Shown here one piece after another: positions 1 through 11,420 of a DNA stretch of 64,000 nt (its first letter is position 1; each line of letters opens with the position of its first letter). The translations under genes were made by a program, and so were the position numbers. Below the pieces are notes generated by a model, which was not told where the DNA came from, searched no databases, and saw nothing but the letters and a program-made list of their open reading frames with translations. The stretch is from Datura wrightii (Eukaryota > Streptophyta > Magnoliopsida > Solanales > Solanaceae): NCBI GenBank assembly GCA_035772735.1, contig JASDFA010000001.1, positions 57,179,001 to 57,243,000 on the forward strand, in the 5' to 3' direction.

Positions 1-659
1 ATTGGCTTTCCCCAGATGATACAGAATGTCCATGTCATAATCTTTCAATAACTCCAACCAGCGACGCTGTCGCAAATTCAACTCCCTCTGAGTGACGATA
101 TACTGTAGGCTCTTATGATCTGTGAAAATATCCACATGGACGCCATACAAGTAATGTCTTTATATCTTTAAGGCGTGGATCACTGCGGCTAACTCCAGGT
201 CATGGGTAGGATAATTCTTTTCGTGTCTCCTCAGCTGTCAGCATAAGCAAGAACTTTACCGTGCTGCATCAACACACATCCCAACCCAATACCTGATGCA
301 ACACAATATACCGAATAACCCTCTGTACCTTCTGGCAATGCTAAAACTGGGGCAGAGGTCAACATGTCTTTCAATTCTTGGAAACTCTGCTCACATGCCT
401 TTGTCCATTGGAACTTTACTGCTTTTTGCATTAGCTTAGTAAGAGGTGCCGCTATGGTGGAGAATCCCTCAACAAACCTTCTATAGTACTCTGCTAATCC
501 CAGAAAACTGCGAACTTCAGTCGGAGTGGTAGGTCCGGGCCATGTTTTGACTGCTTCTATTTTCTGCATATGTACCTGTATACCAGCATCCAACACAATA
601 TGCCCCAAGAAAGCTAATGAGTTCAGCCAGAATTCACATTTGGAGAACTTGGCGTACAA
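1..659 (-). pseudogene. pol: RT-1 RT C-terminus and RNase H, broken
   Basis: Continues the RT-1 polyprotein. At 231-659 the reading frame gives the RT thumb/connection (FLGHIV, EVRSFLGLAEYYRRFV) and the start of RNase H (SVYCVASGIGLGCVLMQHG). The first catalytic Asp of RNase H, normally in a DAS motif, reads as V-A-S. A frameshift near 230 is followed by a frame with THDLELAA and FTDHKSLQY, which contain the Glu and second Asp of RNase H, plus one stop in the KI-stop-RHY segment. The piece ends at the window edge within the YHLGKAN motif. It is a decayed fragment. Confidence 0.85.
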
Positions 660-1270
660 CTAACAGTCCCGAAAAATCTGGAGCACTGTCCGTAAATGAT
701 TCTGGTGGTCTGTCTCTAAGCGAGAATACACCAGAATGTCGTCGATAAACACTATCATGAACAGGTCCAGGTATGGTCTGAAGATACTGTTCATCAGGTC
801 CATAAATACTGCTGGGGCATTTATTAGCCCAAAGGACATAATTAGAAATTCAAAGTGGCCGTATCTAGTCCTGAAGGCTGTCTTGGGAATGTCTCTCTCA
901 CAGACTCGAACCTGATGGTATCCGGACCGTAAATCAATCTTGGAGAAATATTTGGCCCCCTGTAACTGGTCAAACAAATCATCTATTCTGGGAAGCGGAT
1001 ACTTATTCTTAACGGTAACCTTATTCAACTGTCGATAATCTATACACATGCGGAGCGAGCCATCCTTCTTTCTCACAAATAGAACTGGCGCACCCCACGG
1101 TGAAGTACTCGGCCTGATAAAGCCCTTGTCTAACAGATCTTTCAGCTACTCCTTTAACTCTCTGAGTTCAGCAGGAGCCATACGATACGGAGGAATTGAT
1201 ATGGGCTGAGTTCCTGGTAATAAATCAATTGAAAAATCTATTTCCCTTTCTGGAGGAATACCAGGTAGTT
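660..1270 (-). pseudogene. pol: RT-1 reverse transcriptase
   Basis: Ty3/gypsy reverse transcriptase palm and fingers. Visible motifs in order: LREL (after PPYRMAPAE), WGAPVLFVRKKDGSLRMCID, YPLPRIDDLFDQL, FSKIDLRSGYHQ with the first catalytic Asp, FGLINAPAVF, and the catalytic box VFIDDILVYS. There is one stop in the LKE-stop-LKDLL segment near 1147 and another at about 660 after IFRDC. RT would copy element RNA into cDNA inside cytoplasmic particles, but with these stops this copy should not work alone. Confidence 0.9.
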
Positions 1271-1439
1271 CATCTGGAAATACATCAGGGAATTCATTCA
1301 CCACTGGGACTGACTGGATAGTCGGAGGCTCTAACCGAACATCTTGAACTCTGACAAGGTGGTAAATTCACCCCTTAGCTATCAACTTCCTCGCCTGAAG
1401 GTAGGAAACAAACCTACCTTTTGGCGTAGCTGTGCTGCC

Positions 1440-2018
1440 CTTCCACTCTCATACTACCTCTCCTGGAAAGTGGAATCGGACTGTCTTGGTCCAACATTCT
1501 ACATTTGCATAGCATGAAGCCAACCAATCCATACCCATAATGGCGTCGAAATCGACCATTTCCAATTCTACCAGGTCTACTGTGGTCTGACGATCAGCAA
1601 CCTCTACTATACACCCGCGATAGACCCTTCTAGCTACAATGGAGTGACCAACGGGGGTGGATACTGAAAAGGGTTGCTAAAGCAATTCTGGTGCAACACT
1701 AAACATCCGAGCCACAAATGGAGTAATGTAGGACAAAGTAGATCCTGGGTCAATCAATACATAAGCAGGGTGTGAGCAGATAGTCATCATACCTGTCACA
1801 ACATCAGGTGACGCTTCTGAATTCTGCCTCCCTGGTAAGGCATATGTGCGGCCTGGACCCGCACCTACACTGGAGGCCCCTGCCCCTGATCTGCCCTGAC
1901 CCCTGCCTGCTGAAATTGAGGGCCTGTGCCCTGCCGAGGATGCTGAAGCTTGTGACCCTGCGAATGCCCTGTCCTGTCTATCCCGATCTTCCTGAGCTCT
2001 GGCTGGGAAATTTCTCAT
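1440..2018 (-). pseudogene. RT-1 aspartic protease and linker to RT
   Basis: Retropepsin-like domain between gag and RT. The active site is visible as YVLIDPGSTLSYIT, with the catalytic Asp kept. It is followed, after a stop at 1677, by the conserved downstream segment VDFDAIMGMDWL. The protease would cut the Gag-Pol polyprotein. The 1677-2018 part is open; the rest is in the same region with stops, so the domain is not intact. Confidence 0.8.
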
Positions 2019-3186
2019 CAGATGGACCTCTTAGCCACAAATATAACATCCGGTGGAGCCATACCTGCATGCTCCAGAATGGCATCGGATGCATATAGAG
2101 CAAAGTGGTAGGGTATACCTACTCTGCTCCGCCCTTCTCTATAATGGCGAATCTGCAATCTGCGAGCCTCTGCCAGTCTCTGATTGCCCCCTGCAGCTAA
2201 ATCTGCCCCTCTGCGGTTGTGGTGGAGGCGGGGGTCTGGGCGACCTATCTAACAATCATGGCCTACGTCCTCCCCGAGCCTCCCTCTGTAACTCAACTGG
2301 CCTATCCCTGCGGCGCTGTTCCTGATTGGTCCTCCTGATCTCCTGATGCTGCTGCCTGATGCCCTCAATATTCTGGGCAAATGTCTGAACTCGGGCAATA
2401 TCTATGTCCTCTCGCAGTGTGGCCGTAATACAAGTCTCAACATATTTTGGATTCAACCCCATGATAAAGAGGTGTACTCTGGATGCCATGGTATCAACAA
2501 AGGTCGGTGTGTACCGGGCCAAAGAATCAAACCGCAAGGCGTATTCCCGAACACTCATGGGGCTCTAAATGTAAAAACTGGTCCACCCGGACCTGTTGAA
2601 TCTCCCGTGGCAAAGAGTGATCCAGAAAAGCTCCTGAGAAGCTGGACCAGGTCGGAGGGGAAACATCTCTCCCTCGGGACCTTTCCCAGCTTTCATACCA
2701 CAACACGGCGATGTCCCGTAACCAGAATGCTGCCAACTCAACCGATTCTATAGGCGTGGCATGCATAACCCTGAAAATTCTCTGTATCTGATCTAGAAAA
2801 TCCTGAGGGTCCTCTGTCCGGTCCGTACCTATAAACTGTGGGGGATTCAGAGCTAAGAACTCTCGGACCCTCGAACTACCAGGGCCTCCTGATGACTTCG
2901 CAACTGTAGACGGCATCGGCTAACGCTGAGCAGCCATCATCTGTGCTAACATGACTACCGCACTCCTAACCTCTTGGTCGAAAGGTATCGGTATAGGGAC
3001 TGCTAGAGGTGGTGTCGCCCTAAGTGGCTCATGATGTGGTGGAGACTACTGAGAAGGTTGGGACAATGCCTCTGTATTGCCCTCTGATCGGGCTGTTTCT
3101 AAATGAGGGTGAGGCATCCTGCTGGTGCCTTCCCCTGCTGCAATATCCAAGCTCCGGCCTGTGATAGGATGTCGCTGGTCTGACAT
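2019..3186 (-). pseudogene. gag: RT-1 gag
   Basis: Capsid protein of the element. I place the start at the ATG complementary to 3184-3186 (MSDQRHPITG), about 200 nt downstream of the primer site. The retrotransposon-gag domain is seen as REFLALNPPQFIGT, DPQDFLDQIQRIFRVM, AAFWLRDIAVLWYESW and FLDHSLPREIQQ, then after a frame change near 2560 YALRFDSLARY and RVHLFIMGL. A decayed zinc knuckle follows near 2020 (CYICG, stop, VH, RNF, with the last Cys replaced by Phe). Several stops and one frame change make it a pseudogene. Confidence 0.85.
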
Positions 3187-3382
3187 TATCTATAACCAAA
3201 GAATACAGTAAACTCTAGGGACTCAACCCTATACTGTACCGCTCCACAAGACGACTGAACAAGAATAAAAGGCAACCATCCTATCATGCCTTGCAGCCTC
3301 CTACCTATAGTATGTGGTGCACAACACATCCATAGGCAAGACTCTACTTAGCACGGCTTGCAAACTCCCTGGGATACGACCT

Positions 3383-3394
3383 GCTCTGATACCA
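3383..3394 (-). other. RT-1 primer binding site (tRNA-iMet)
   Basis: The minus strand reads TGGTATCAGAGC, the 12-nt complement of the 3' end of plant initiator tRNA-Met used by many Ty3/gypsy elements. It lies four bases inside the 5' LTR end at 3399, as expected for minus-strand priming. Confidence 0.9.
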
Positions 3395-4235
3395 CGTTTG
3401 TCACGCCCCGCCTTGGGGGGGGTATGACTGGCACCTGGAGCCCTACTGGGACCTGAACTGCTAGACTGCTAAGCCTAAGCACTTCTGGTGCCTGGATGGC
3501 TCTAACTTTGGATTCAAGGAAACGACGGGCTATATAACGGCTGTAAATATAGCCTCCGGCCGACTATGCCTATAGCCACCCATACCATAACATCAGCTAA
3601 CCAGAATCACATACATATAGGGGAACCTAAGCGGGCTGACAAGGCCACCATACTGTCTAGTTAACTCTAAATCAAGATAACAAATGTTGAACAGCTACGT
3701 GACCGGCAAGGTCACCACTACTGACTGGATAAGGCCTCACATGGCCAACATAAATGACTAAACATACGCACGGCCCCACACGACCGGCACAACTAACCAC
3801 AGGGAAATATATACAAACTGCAAGCCTCTAACAATACTGATAATATGGTCGGGACAGGGCCTCGACCTACCCATACTGTACAACAAAAGAAAAGTGATAA
3901 ACCTCTAGCTATTTAGCTCCGAATGACTGGAGCTGATGACTCTGTGAGCTGGCTGGAATCACGAGGTAACGACTCCTCGTCAATGAGTACCTGCAGGCAA
4001 GTAATGCAATGCCCCCAATGGGCGTCAGTACTGTTGGTACTGAGTATGTAAAGCAACAACTAAAAACTATCTGAAAACAACAATACAACTGATGGAACTC
4101 AAATAAAAGGAAATAGACTAAACTGACTGAAAATGTAAAGCTAAACCTATTCTCAACTATGCTGGAAGGAGTAGGAATCATACTTGGAAATGTGTCGCTC
4201 TACTGTTGATCTACTCGTATCTAGCGTAACATGGC

Positions 4236-4260
4236 ATAACATAACATAACATAACATAAC
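4236..4260. repeat. (ATAAC)5 microsatellite in RT-1 LTR
   Basis: Five perfect copies of a 5-nt unit within the LTR. Slippage repeat, no further meaning seen. Confidence 0.9.
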
Positions 4261-4696
4261 ATAGTATAGCACACACAAACCTCACCCAGCCCCCATATGC
4301 CGGGAGGCACAATCAACACGCAATCTATACCCCTACCCCAGTCGTCCCATCTACTATAATAACTATAAGCATCTTGCCAATCCCCTGGGCATGCACTTGG
4401 GCTCGCTGAGCCCCTGACTATAACTATACGTGAGTCCGAAGGACTCCTGAATCAACACCCCGGGCGTACCCGCTCGACGGGGGTGTATAAAGGCCGACCA
4501 AGGCACATATGGGGAAAACTGGTATCCCATCTTCGTCCCCTGTGGGACGGCATGCCACTCCGTAGAGTGACGTATCCTCGCCCTCTGGCAGACGAGTCGA
4601 TACAGCTATTAACCTTGGGGCATTCATGAATGCTAGGTAATCCAACCCCAAGACAATACAGTGGTCTCAACTAGTAATACTAACTGTGTATACCAC

Positions 4697-4800
4697 ATGC
4701 TGAAGCTAGTGATAATAATGTATTTATACATACAATTTGCTGAACTAGTGATAGTGATATGTATGTATTTAATACATGCTGAGACTGATAATGGTATATA
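4697..4800. repeat. Degenerate ~40-nt tandem repeats in RT-1 LTR
   Basis: Three imperfect units start at about 4698, 4737 and 4777. Each begins with a form of tGCTGAaxTAGTGATA and continues into an AT-rich stretch with TGTATTTA. Confidence 0.6.
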
Positions 4801-5744
4801 TATAATCTTCTGTCATACCGTGCTGAGTCTAATGTTGAACAAGATATAGTTTTTCTGCTGGGAATCATGCTTATAACTGAGTTTCATAGTAACATGATTT
4901 ACTATTTCTAACATACTTTCTAAACTTCATTCTAATCTACCATTCTACTTCTGAGATACCTTACAAATACTTATATTGCTTTGCTAAGTTTCAACTGAAC
5001 ACGATAATATCCTAACATACTTTACTAAATCACATATTGGGCATGTTGTACAGTTCCTAACACTTTGTATTAGAATTTATATCGTGCTAGCAAGTTTCAC
5101 GCTATACATAACATGATGCTTCTAATATCATACTAATATTCGTACTAAACATAACACACGACTTTTGAAAAATTCTACTGCCCTTTGAACTATTTTACTA
5201 TACCGAGACTACTAACTTGCTGAGGAAACTAGCTTTACATACCTCAGTTGTCGGTTTCGGCTAACTGGCGTAGCTCGACCAATATTCAGCTATTCCTTCC
5301 AACTGTATTCATATATATATCAATTAGGGCTAAATACATTAATATTCTGGAAGAAAATATCACTTTTAATATATATGTAGCCCAAACATTGGCTTATCAA
5401 AAAACGGTCGAAAACTTGCTATTTCTCGAAAATCCAGCAGGGAGAAATACTCACTTTAGGGCTAGGAGTATATTGACACTAATTTGGAGCAATTTCACTT
5501 ACCTTAGTTCAGTATCACGACGATTCACCGTCCGAATTTCACAAAACTAAATCCGTAGAAATGCTCCTTACTGCTTAATACCTCGATATCTGGAGTTAAT
5601 TTGAGTTTGGATCGTGTTTGATAGCGTAATCGGATGAATATTACTAAGGAACCTTCGTTCTCCCTGTTTTCTCTCGGCTTATCTGGAAATTTTTATGAAT
5701 TATATCATTAAAACCGAAGTTGGAGGCTTATATACTTGGGCCTG

Positions 5745-5845
5745 GACAGGGCCTCCGTGACACGGAGCCAACGCGGAGGCCCTCCCTCCGTGGCAAGTTG
5801 CCATCGCGGAGGGGTTCTGCCCCAGCTCCTTCCGCGATGGTTCGA
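5745..5845. repeat. GC-rich dyad block in RT-1 LTR
   Basis: A GC-rich island in an otherwise AT-rich LTR. At 5753-5767 it has the perfect dyad CTCCGTG-A-CACGGAG, followed by variants such as cctccgtggc and catcgcggagg. The same dyad occurs in the LTRs of RT-5 and RT-10, which belong to a different clade. Confidence 0.75.
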
Positions 5846-5967
5846 CGGATTTCTTATTCGGTCTTTCCCCCAGGCCTTTTCCTAGCATGTATGGCATTCA
5901 AAAACTCTTAACCAACATGCGAATAGGCCACCTACATATTGAGAATTTATGAGGTGTAACAGGAGTG

Positions 5968-7601
5968 TCCTCTAGCATCCGGGCAAGGCTAATGTGGTGG
6001 CAGACGCTCTTTGTAGGCTTGACATGGAGATTGTTCCCCATATAGGTGAGGAAAAGAAGAAGTTAGTGAAGGATATACATCAGCTTGCATGGCTAGGAGT
6101 CTGTCTTATTGACTTGACAGATAGTGGTGTCATCTTTCAGAATGGGTCAAAATCATCCTTAGTGACCAAAGTTAAAGCTAGACAAGATAAGGATCCTATT
6201 TTGGTAAAGTTGAAAGAAGCTATTGAGAATTAGAAGGTAGAAGTCTTCTCCAAAGGGGGAGATGCGGTGCCTTGATACTAGGGTCGCTTATGTATTCTGG
6301 GTGTTGATGATTTGAGAGATAGGATGTTGCATGAGGCTAATGGTTCCAGATACTCTATACATCCAGGTGCCACCAAGATGTACCGTGATCTACGAGAAGT
6401 CTATTGGTGGAGTGGCATGAAGAAGAAAATAGAAGAATTTGTGGCTAAGTGTCCGAATTGTCAATAGGTGAAGGTTGAGCATCAAAGTCCTGGAGGTGTG
6501 CTCCAAGACATTAGTATCCCTACTTGGAAGTGGGAGGAGATCAATATGGACTTCATCACAGGGTTTGCTCGTACTCGTCAATAGTATGACTCTATTTTGG
6601 TGGTTGTGGATAGGTTGACTAAGGAAGCTCATTTTCTACCAGTCAATACTACCGATTCATCAGAGGATTATGTTAAGTTGTACATTTGGGAGTTAGTTCG
6701 GTCGCATGGCATGCCATTTTCCATCTTATCAGATGGGGTACTCAGTTTACCTCCCAGTTTTGGAGATCATTTCAAAAGGGACTTGGTACTCAGGTCAAGC
6801 CTAGCACAACCTTTCACCCGCAAATGGATGGTCAGGTGGAGCGGACTATTCAGACTTTTGAGGATATGTTGAGAGCGTGTGTGGTTGATTTCAAGGGTAG
6901 TTGGGATGATCATTTTCCTCTCATTGAGTTAGCATATAACACCAACTACTATTCCATCCTTCAGATGGTTCCTTTTGAGGCTCTTTATGGGCGGAGATGT
7001 AGATCGCCTATTGGTTGGTTTGAAGTCGGTGAAGCTGTGATGATAGGACTAGATTCAGTCCATGAGGCTATTGAGAAAGTTCAGCTTATAAGGGCAGGTT
7101 GAAAATAGCTTAGAGTCGACAAAAGTCCTATACGGATGTGAGGAGGAGAGATCTTGAGTTTGAAGTTGATGATTGGGTGTTTCTGAAGGTATCCCCTATG
7201 AAGGGAGTGATGAGATTTGGAAAGAAAGGGAAACTCAGTCCCTATTATGTTGGTCACTACCGGATAGTGAAATGGTTTGGCAAGGTAGCATATGAGTTGG
7301 AGTTGCCCTCAAAATTTGCTTCATCCATCAAGTTTTTTATGTGTCGCTCTTAAAGAAGTGTTTGGGTGATCCAACTTTGGTTGTTCTGGTGGACAGTGTC
7401 GATATGAAGGATAGCCTTAGTTATGAGGAGGTTCTGATAGAAATACTTGATCGCCAGGTTCGAATTCTAAGAAACAAAGAAGTAGCCTTAGTTAAGGATT
7501 TGTGGAGGAATCAACATGTTGAGGGAGCTACGTGGGAAGCCAAAGAAGATATGTTGGCTAAATACCCACATCTATTCCCTTTCGACTCAGTGTCTGCTTG
7601 A
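5968..7601 (+). pseudogene. pol: RT-2 RNase H tail, integrase and chromodomain
   Basis: The segment reads HPGKANVVADAL, then the integrase zinc-binding domain (RYSIHPGATKMYRDL and CPNCQ, an HHCC arrangement), then the catalytic core. NMDFITG holds the first Asp, ILSDG the second, and GQVERTIQ the Glu. GPF/GPY-like and chromodomain sequence follow (LLKKCLGDP, YEEVLIEILDRQVRILRNKE, LWRNQHVEGATWEA, YPHLFPF), ending at a stop after SVSA. Integrase would insert cDNA; the chromodomain of chromoviruses targets heterochromatin. Stops near 6231 and 6275, at 6466 and 6582, a one-base loss near 6735 and an extra base near 7100 inactivate it. Confidence 0.9.
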
Positions 7602-7799
7602 GGTACCAGTTTCCTCCTTAGTACCCTATTCAGTTCATGTGACCAAGTTTCTTTTATGTCAATAAGTGTATGTGTGATTCAGGAATTCAATTCAATCATG
7701 TAGTTCAATTCGAAGCCAGTCAGTCCATCAGTTTTCAACATATATGTTCAGTATTTGAGTATGATGATTGCATTTCTATACTTTTTAGTATGTTTTCCC

Positions 7800-7831
7800 A
7801 CATTCGAGGATGAATGTTCCCAAGGGGGAGA
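7800..7831 (+). promoter_or_regulatory. RT-2 pre-PPT hairpin and polypurine tract
   Basis: The hairpin ACATTCG-AGGA-TGAATGT spans 7800-7817 (7 pairs, one G-T wobble) and is followed by the purine run AAGGGGGAGA at 7822-7831, which touches the LTR. The purine run should prime plus-strand DNA synthesis. The hairpin type recurs in every element here whose 3' end is visible. Confidence 0.8.
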
Positions 7832-10088
7832 TATTATAATACCCCAAAAATCCTAAGATCAGACCCGGGAGTTGAAACGGAAAAAATAGGATTCTCTGCA
7901 CCAGGTCACAAGATGAGTCATGCAGTGACCTGTGGGGTGCTCCACGCGTCATGAAGTGACTCTTGGGAAGGAGGTTGGACATTTCTGAGATTTTGGGATT
8001 TGAAGCTGACCACGGGTGGGACCACGAGTCCTGATCACCACCACGAGTCATCTAGTGGGTCGTGGTCAGTGATTGGTCTGAAGGATGAATGTTCTAGTAG
8101 TGCACCTAACGACTTAGTCACCAAGAGTTGTTGGGTACACCACGAGTTGTGGTGTCCCTCGTGGTGACCCTCAGAAAGCAGATTCCAGTGTGGGCGACGA
8201 GAGGTGTCCACGAGTTGTGGTCAAGGACGACGTGTCGTCCAGTCCCTCGTGGGGACTGGCAGTGTGTTTTTCCCTACGAATTTATTAAGGGATTTTCCGT
8301 AATTCCTAAGTTCCTAAGGCCTAAACTACATCGTTTTAAGCTCAGAATAGAGTATTTTAATAGGGGTAAGTTCATTATAGGCTTATTCACTTTCATGAAT
8401 GCAAGTTTAGAACTTTCTAAGTGTGATCAAGCCTAAATCTCTCTCAAGTTCTTTCCCAAATTCTCATTCGGCAATCAAGGAAGTTGTAAAATCAGATCTT
8501 CAGGTATGTAAGGTTATGAATTGGTATAATTGTCCACACCTATGCCCAATTCTCTCTCAATTCATGAAAATTCTAATTGATGAATCTATGAGGTTTTTAC
8601 CCAATGTGTGAATTCTCTAAGTTTAAATCATGGGTATGATCTAAGCATGTTTTCAATGTTGAATTACTATTAATGGGCAGATTTTTCAATGTTTTAAATT
8701 ATATATTATGTTCTCAAGTTTTATAAATTATGATGCCTATCCATGAAAGTTCATGAAAGTTGAGATCTAAGAAATATGTTTTCAAGTATGATGAGATGTT
8801 TATGAAGAAAGTATGATTTCGATTTAGCCATGTCTATATTCATGTTTTCAAATGATCAAGTCTATGTCAAGCATGTTTAAGTATTGGGCAAGCCTATATG
8901 ATCAAGTATGTTTCATGATTTATCTAAATTTAATGTATTAGCTTACCACATAGATTTTGGAGTCTAGACACCTATAATTATTCAGCTTGTGGTATGGTTT
9001 GAGCCAAGACTCCTCATGTTATGATTTCAGTTTTATGTATGTATGTTATGAGTCAGCTTTGTCATTAGACGATGGTTCAGCTTCTTTGAAAAATGATGTA
9101 GAGCATATGCATGTTTTTGGGAGTAATGTATAGCACTGAGTATGCTAAGGGTCAGTTAACCCTATGCCTCAGAATTACGCACCAACGTAGGTATGTTCAG
9201 ATTATTTGGGACCTCCCTTGTGAGCTTCCCCTGCCCCCAAGGGGCCTTCAGCTTGATATTGATATCATGGTAGCGTCCTTAGCCCTGGCAAAGCTTTGGA
9301 CGGCTCTGCCCACTTGAGTGTGATAGTTAAGACCACGTAAGGTCTATCATGGTAATGTCGATTATATGACGAGTCTCCCATTGTTCCTCATGATTTCAAT
9401 TATGCATGTTCATCAGTCATGATATTATATTTTCAGCAGGTTTGACCCAATGTTCAGTTTTACTTATGATTATTAGTTTTCAACTTTGGGTCATTCGTTT
9501 CAGTTACGATATTCAGTTATGTTCAGATCATGATTTCATAAAATAGTATGCAAGCCCTACTCTTAGAATCCCCTCTTAATTATGTTGTATAATATGCATG
9601 ATTTATGATTTTACTTACTTAGCAGTTTTACTTAACTTATATACTCGGTACATTCCACGTACTGACTGCATACTCTATGTTGTAGCATTTTATGATACAG
9701 GCTCAGATATCCATGCTAAGTTTCATCATTATCCAGACCTGTAACTTTAGCACTTATCAACCAGAGTGGTGAGTCCTCATCTTTCGTGGGACTTTCTTTT
9801 CAGATGTATCTAGTACTTTCAGGTTCATACTTTAGAGAGTTAGTTGGTGTCTTGTCCCATCAACTCGTCAGTAGTAGAGGCTTTTCAGACATAGAATAAA
9901 ATCAACTTCAGTTTTGAGTTATGTATTCCAATGTTATGAGACTATTAGACTTCCACTTTATTAATTATGTTAATCTTCCGCTTATCTATGTTTGAGTTAG
10001 ATGTTATATTCATGCGATAGGTCGACTTGGAGCCTCTCGACATTCTTAATCTCGTGTCCTGATCTGGGCCTATGTTCGGGTCGTGACA
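7832..10088 (+). mobile_element. RT-2 3' LTR
   Basis: Starts TATTATAATACCCC (the canonical TG has become TA) and ends GGGTCGTGACA; 2257 bp. Early in the LTR are repeats of the word CACGAGTCGTGG and variants (about 8010-8250). It aligns by eye along its length with the RT-6 LTRs, for example GAGTAATGTATAGCACTGAG near 9120. A dyad TTACGC-ACCA-ACGTAG is at 9175-9190. No open frame with a recognisable product. Confidence 0.88.
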
Positions 10089-10200
10089 TCCTTGTGGTAA
10101 AGCCATGATACTCCTGCTTCACAAAACAAAGCAAAAGTGACAGAATAGAATCAATCAACAAATTAAATTAAAAATGTTAGATAGGACCTGTACCAAAGTT

Positions 10201-10216
10201 CCCGGCAATTGCACCA
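10201..10216 (-). other. RT-3 primer binding site remnant (tRNA-Asp)
   Basis: The minus strand reads TGGTGCAATTGCCGGG, against TGGCGCCGTTGCCGGG expected from the 3' end of plant tRNA-Asp(GTC): 13 of 16 match. Confidence 0.7.
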
Positions 10217-11136
10217 AATTAACTATTTTTCCCTTAATCCACTTAACTAGTTAGTGTATATTCGGTCAGTATAGTAAAATTACCCAAGTTTAGGGTATAA
10301 AAACATATCCACAAACACTTTGTTAGCCCAATGCTATCAAGTGATTTAAAATATGATTTGTGGGTTGAGGGTCTATTCAAATTAGAGTAAAGAGAGAGAT
10401 TATAACTAAGGACTTAAATGCTTCAGGTAGTATATTAAAAGTAGGAAAAACTAGGAGAGTGTCCCCAAGTTTGTGTTAACCCCCTAAATCTTTCAAACTG
10501 GATAAATGAGAGTCTTGTTATTGTGAGTATGTATGAAATCAACTTAGGCAATGAATAGGTGTCTTTCTACAATCCTAATAGTGTCAATCTACATCAATTT
10601 TGTCAAATTGATGAGAACTCTATTTTACTCGATTGCAATTTGCCAATTGGATTCCTCCTAGGTGTAAGTGAATCCATTTAACAAGGGTTAGAGAATCGGG
10701 TTAATGTTAGTTGATTCTACCCAAATCTGAATTGGTTTTCTCAAGCACAATAAAGACAACTGGGAGGGATTGAATGACTTTCATCACCAATCACACATTA
10801 CAAAATGCAAATCAATTAAATATTCTCAAGCTCATAATCAATTTCAACCAACTGAGATCAATTTCACCCAATTGAGATCATTAGGATTCACAAAATAATT
10901 AGGTTCACAATCCTAGAACTAGGTTTAGTTACCCGTAACAAAAGAAGAAGAAGAGAGCTAGTAATTAGACATTCTTACTTACAAAGCAATAATAAGAAAA
11001 GAAACCTTTGATTGAGCAACATGATCTTCAAGTTCAATTACAATGCTAGGCTATGGAGAAAAATTGAAAAACTAGCTAAAAGTATATATGAAAATTTGAA
11101 CTAGTCAAACTATCCTAAAAAAAGAACCAAAAAGAC

Positions 11137-11144
11137 TATTTATA
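11137..11144 (-). promoter_or_regulatory. TATA box in RT-3 LTR
   Basis: TATAAATA on the minus strand, about 520 nt into the LTR from its 5' end and just downstream of the repeat block at 11200-11420. This is the same order as in the RT-5, RT-10 and RT-12 LTRs. Confidence 0.6.
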
Positions 11145-11199
11145 CTAAGTTTCTAAAAGCCTAATTTAATTTAAATTCAGAGAGTCCCAGTTAGCAGTG

Positions 11200-11420
11200 A
11201 CAAACTGTCTTTTGGAAAGACGATCCACATGTTGAACTGCCACTTGGTTTGGTATTCTGTCTGGCCTCATCCGTCTTTGATTAACGCAAAATCTTTTTGA
11301 AAGACGGTCTACACATTTGAATCGTCAACTACTTTAGTATTTTGACTGACCTCAATTTGTCTTCTGATTGGCAAACCGTCTTTTGGAGAGATATTTCACA
11401 TCTTAAACCGTTAGTTGCCT
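11200..11420. repeat. ~85-bp tandem repeats upstream of RT-3 TATA
   Basis: Three imperfect units start near 11200, 11286 and 11371. Each has a form of AAACxGTCTTTTGGAAAGACG, then CACAT and a TGAAxCG segment. They carry the self-complementary word AGACGGT/ACCGTCT. Confidence 0.65.

Larger units (their letters stand above)
1..5961 (-). mobile_element. RT-1: Ty3/gypsy chromovirus-like element, 3' part outside window
   Basis: Read on the minus strand the order is LTR, tRNA-iMet primer site, gag, protease, reverse transcriptase and RNase H, and the window begins inside RNase H. This gag-PR-RT-RH order is that of Ty3/gypsy. The element lies inside RT-2: immediately right of its LTR end, plus-strand DNA resumes in the RNase H tail of another element (reads HPGKANVVADAL). 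The five bases next to the right end are ggagt; the matching target duplication would lie left of the window. Coding parts hold several stops and a frameshift, so this copy is dead. Confidence 0.9.
3399..5961 (-). mobile_element. RT-1 5' LTR
   Basis: The minus-strand LTR runs TGTTACACCTCAT ... GGGGCGTGACA, with TG/CA ends placed by the adjacent primer site on one side and by the resumption of RT-2 coding sequence on the other. At 2563 bp it is long, as in Tekay/Del chromoviruses. It holds an (ATAAC)n run, degenerate tandem repeats at 4697-4800 and a GC-rich dyad block at 5750-5845. Short open frames inside it have no recognisable product. Confidence 0.85.
5962..10088 (+). mobile_element. RT-2: chromovirus-like element, 3' half (integrase, chromodomain, 3' LTR)
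   Basis: The 3' half of a plus-strand Ty3/gypsy element whose 5' half is separated by the RT-1 insertion and lies left of the window. It begins in the RNase H tail (HPGKANVVADAL), continues through integrase and chromodomain, then a polypurine tract and the 3' LTR ending at TCGTGACA. It is flanked on the right by the leader of RT-3, so it was itself inserted in RT-3. Confidence 0.9.

Noticed and set aside
1808..2753. Plus-strand open frames of 90-135 codons opposite RT-1 gag and protease
   Set aside because: They are antisense to clear gag and protease motifs and have no motif of their own.
11200..11420. CRISPR-like array
   Set aside because: Units of about 85 bp diverge along their whole length, with no repeat-spacer pattern; this is plant LTR sequence.
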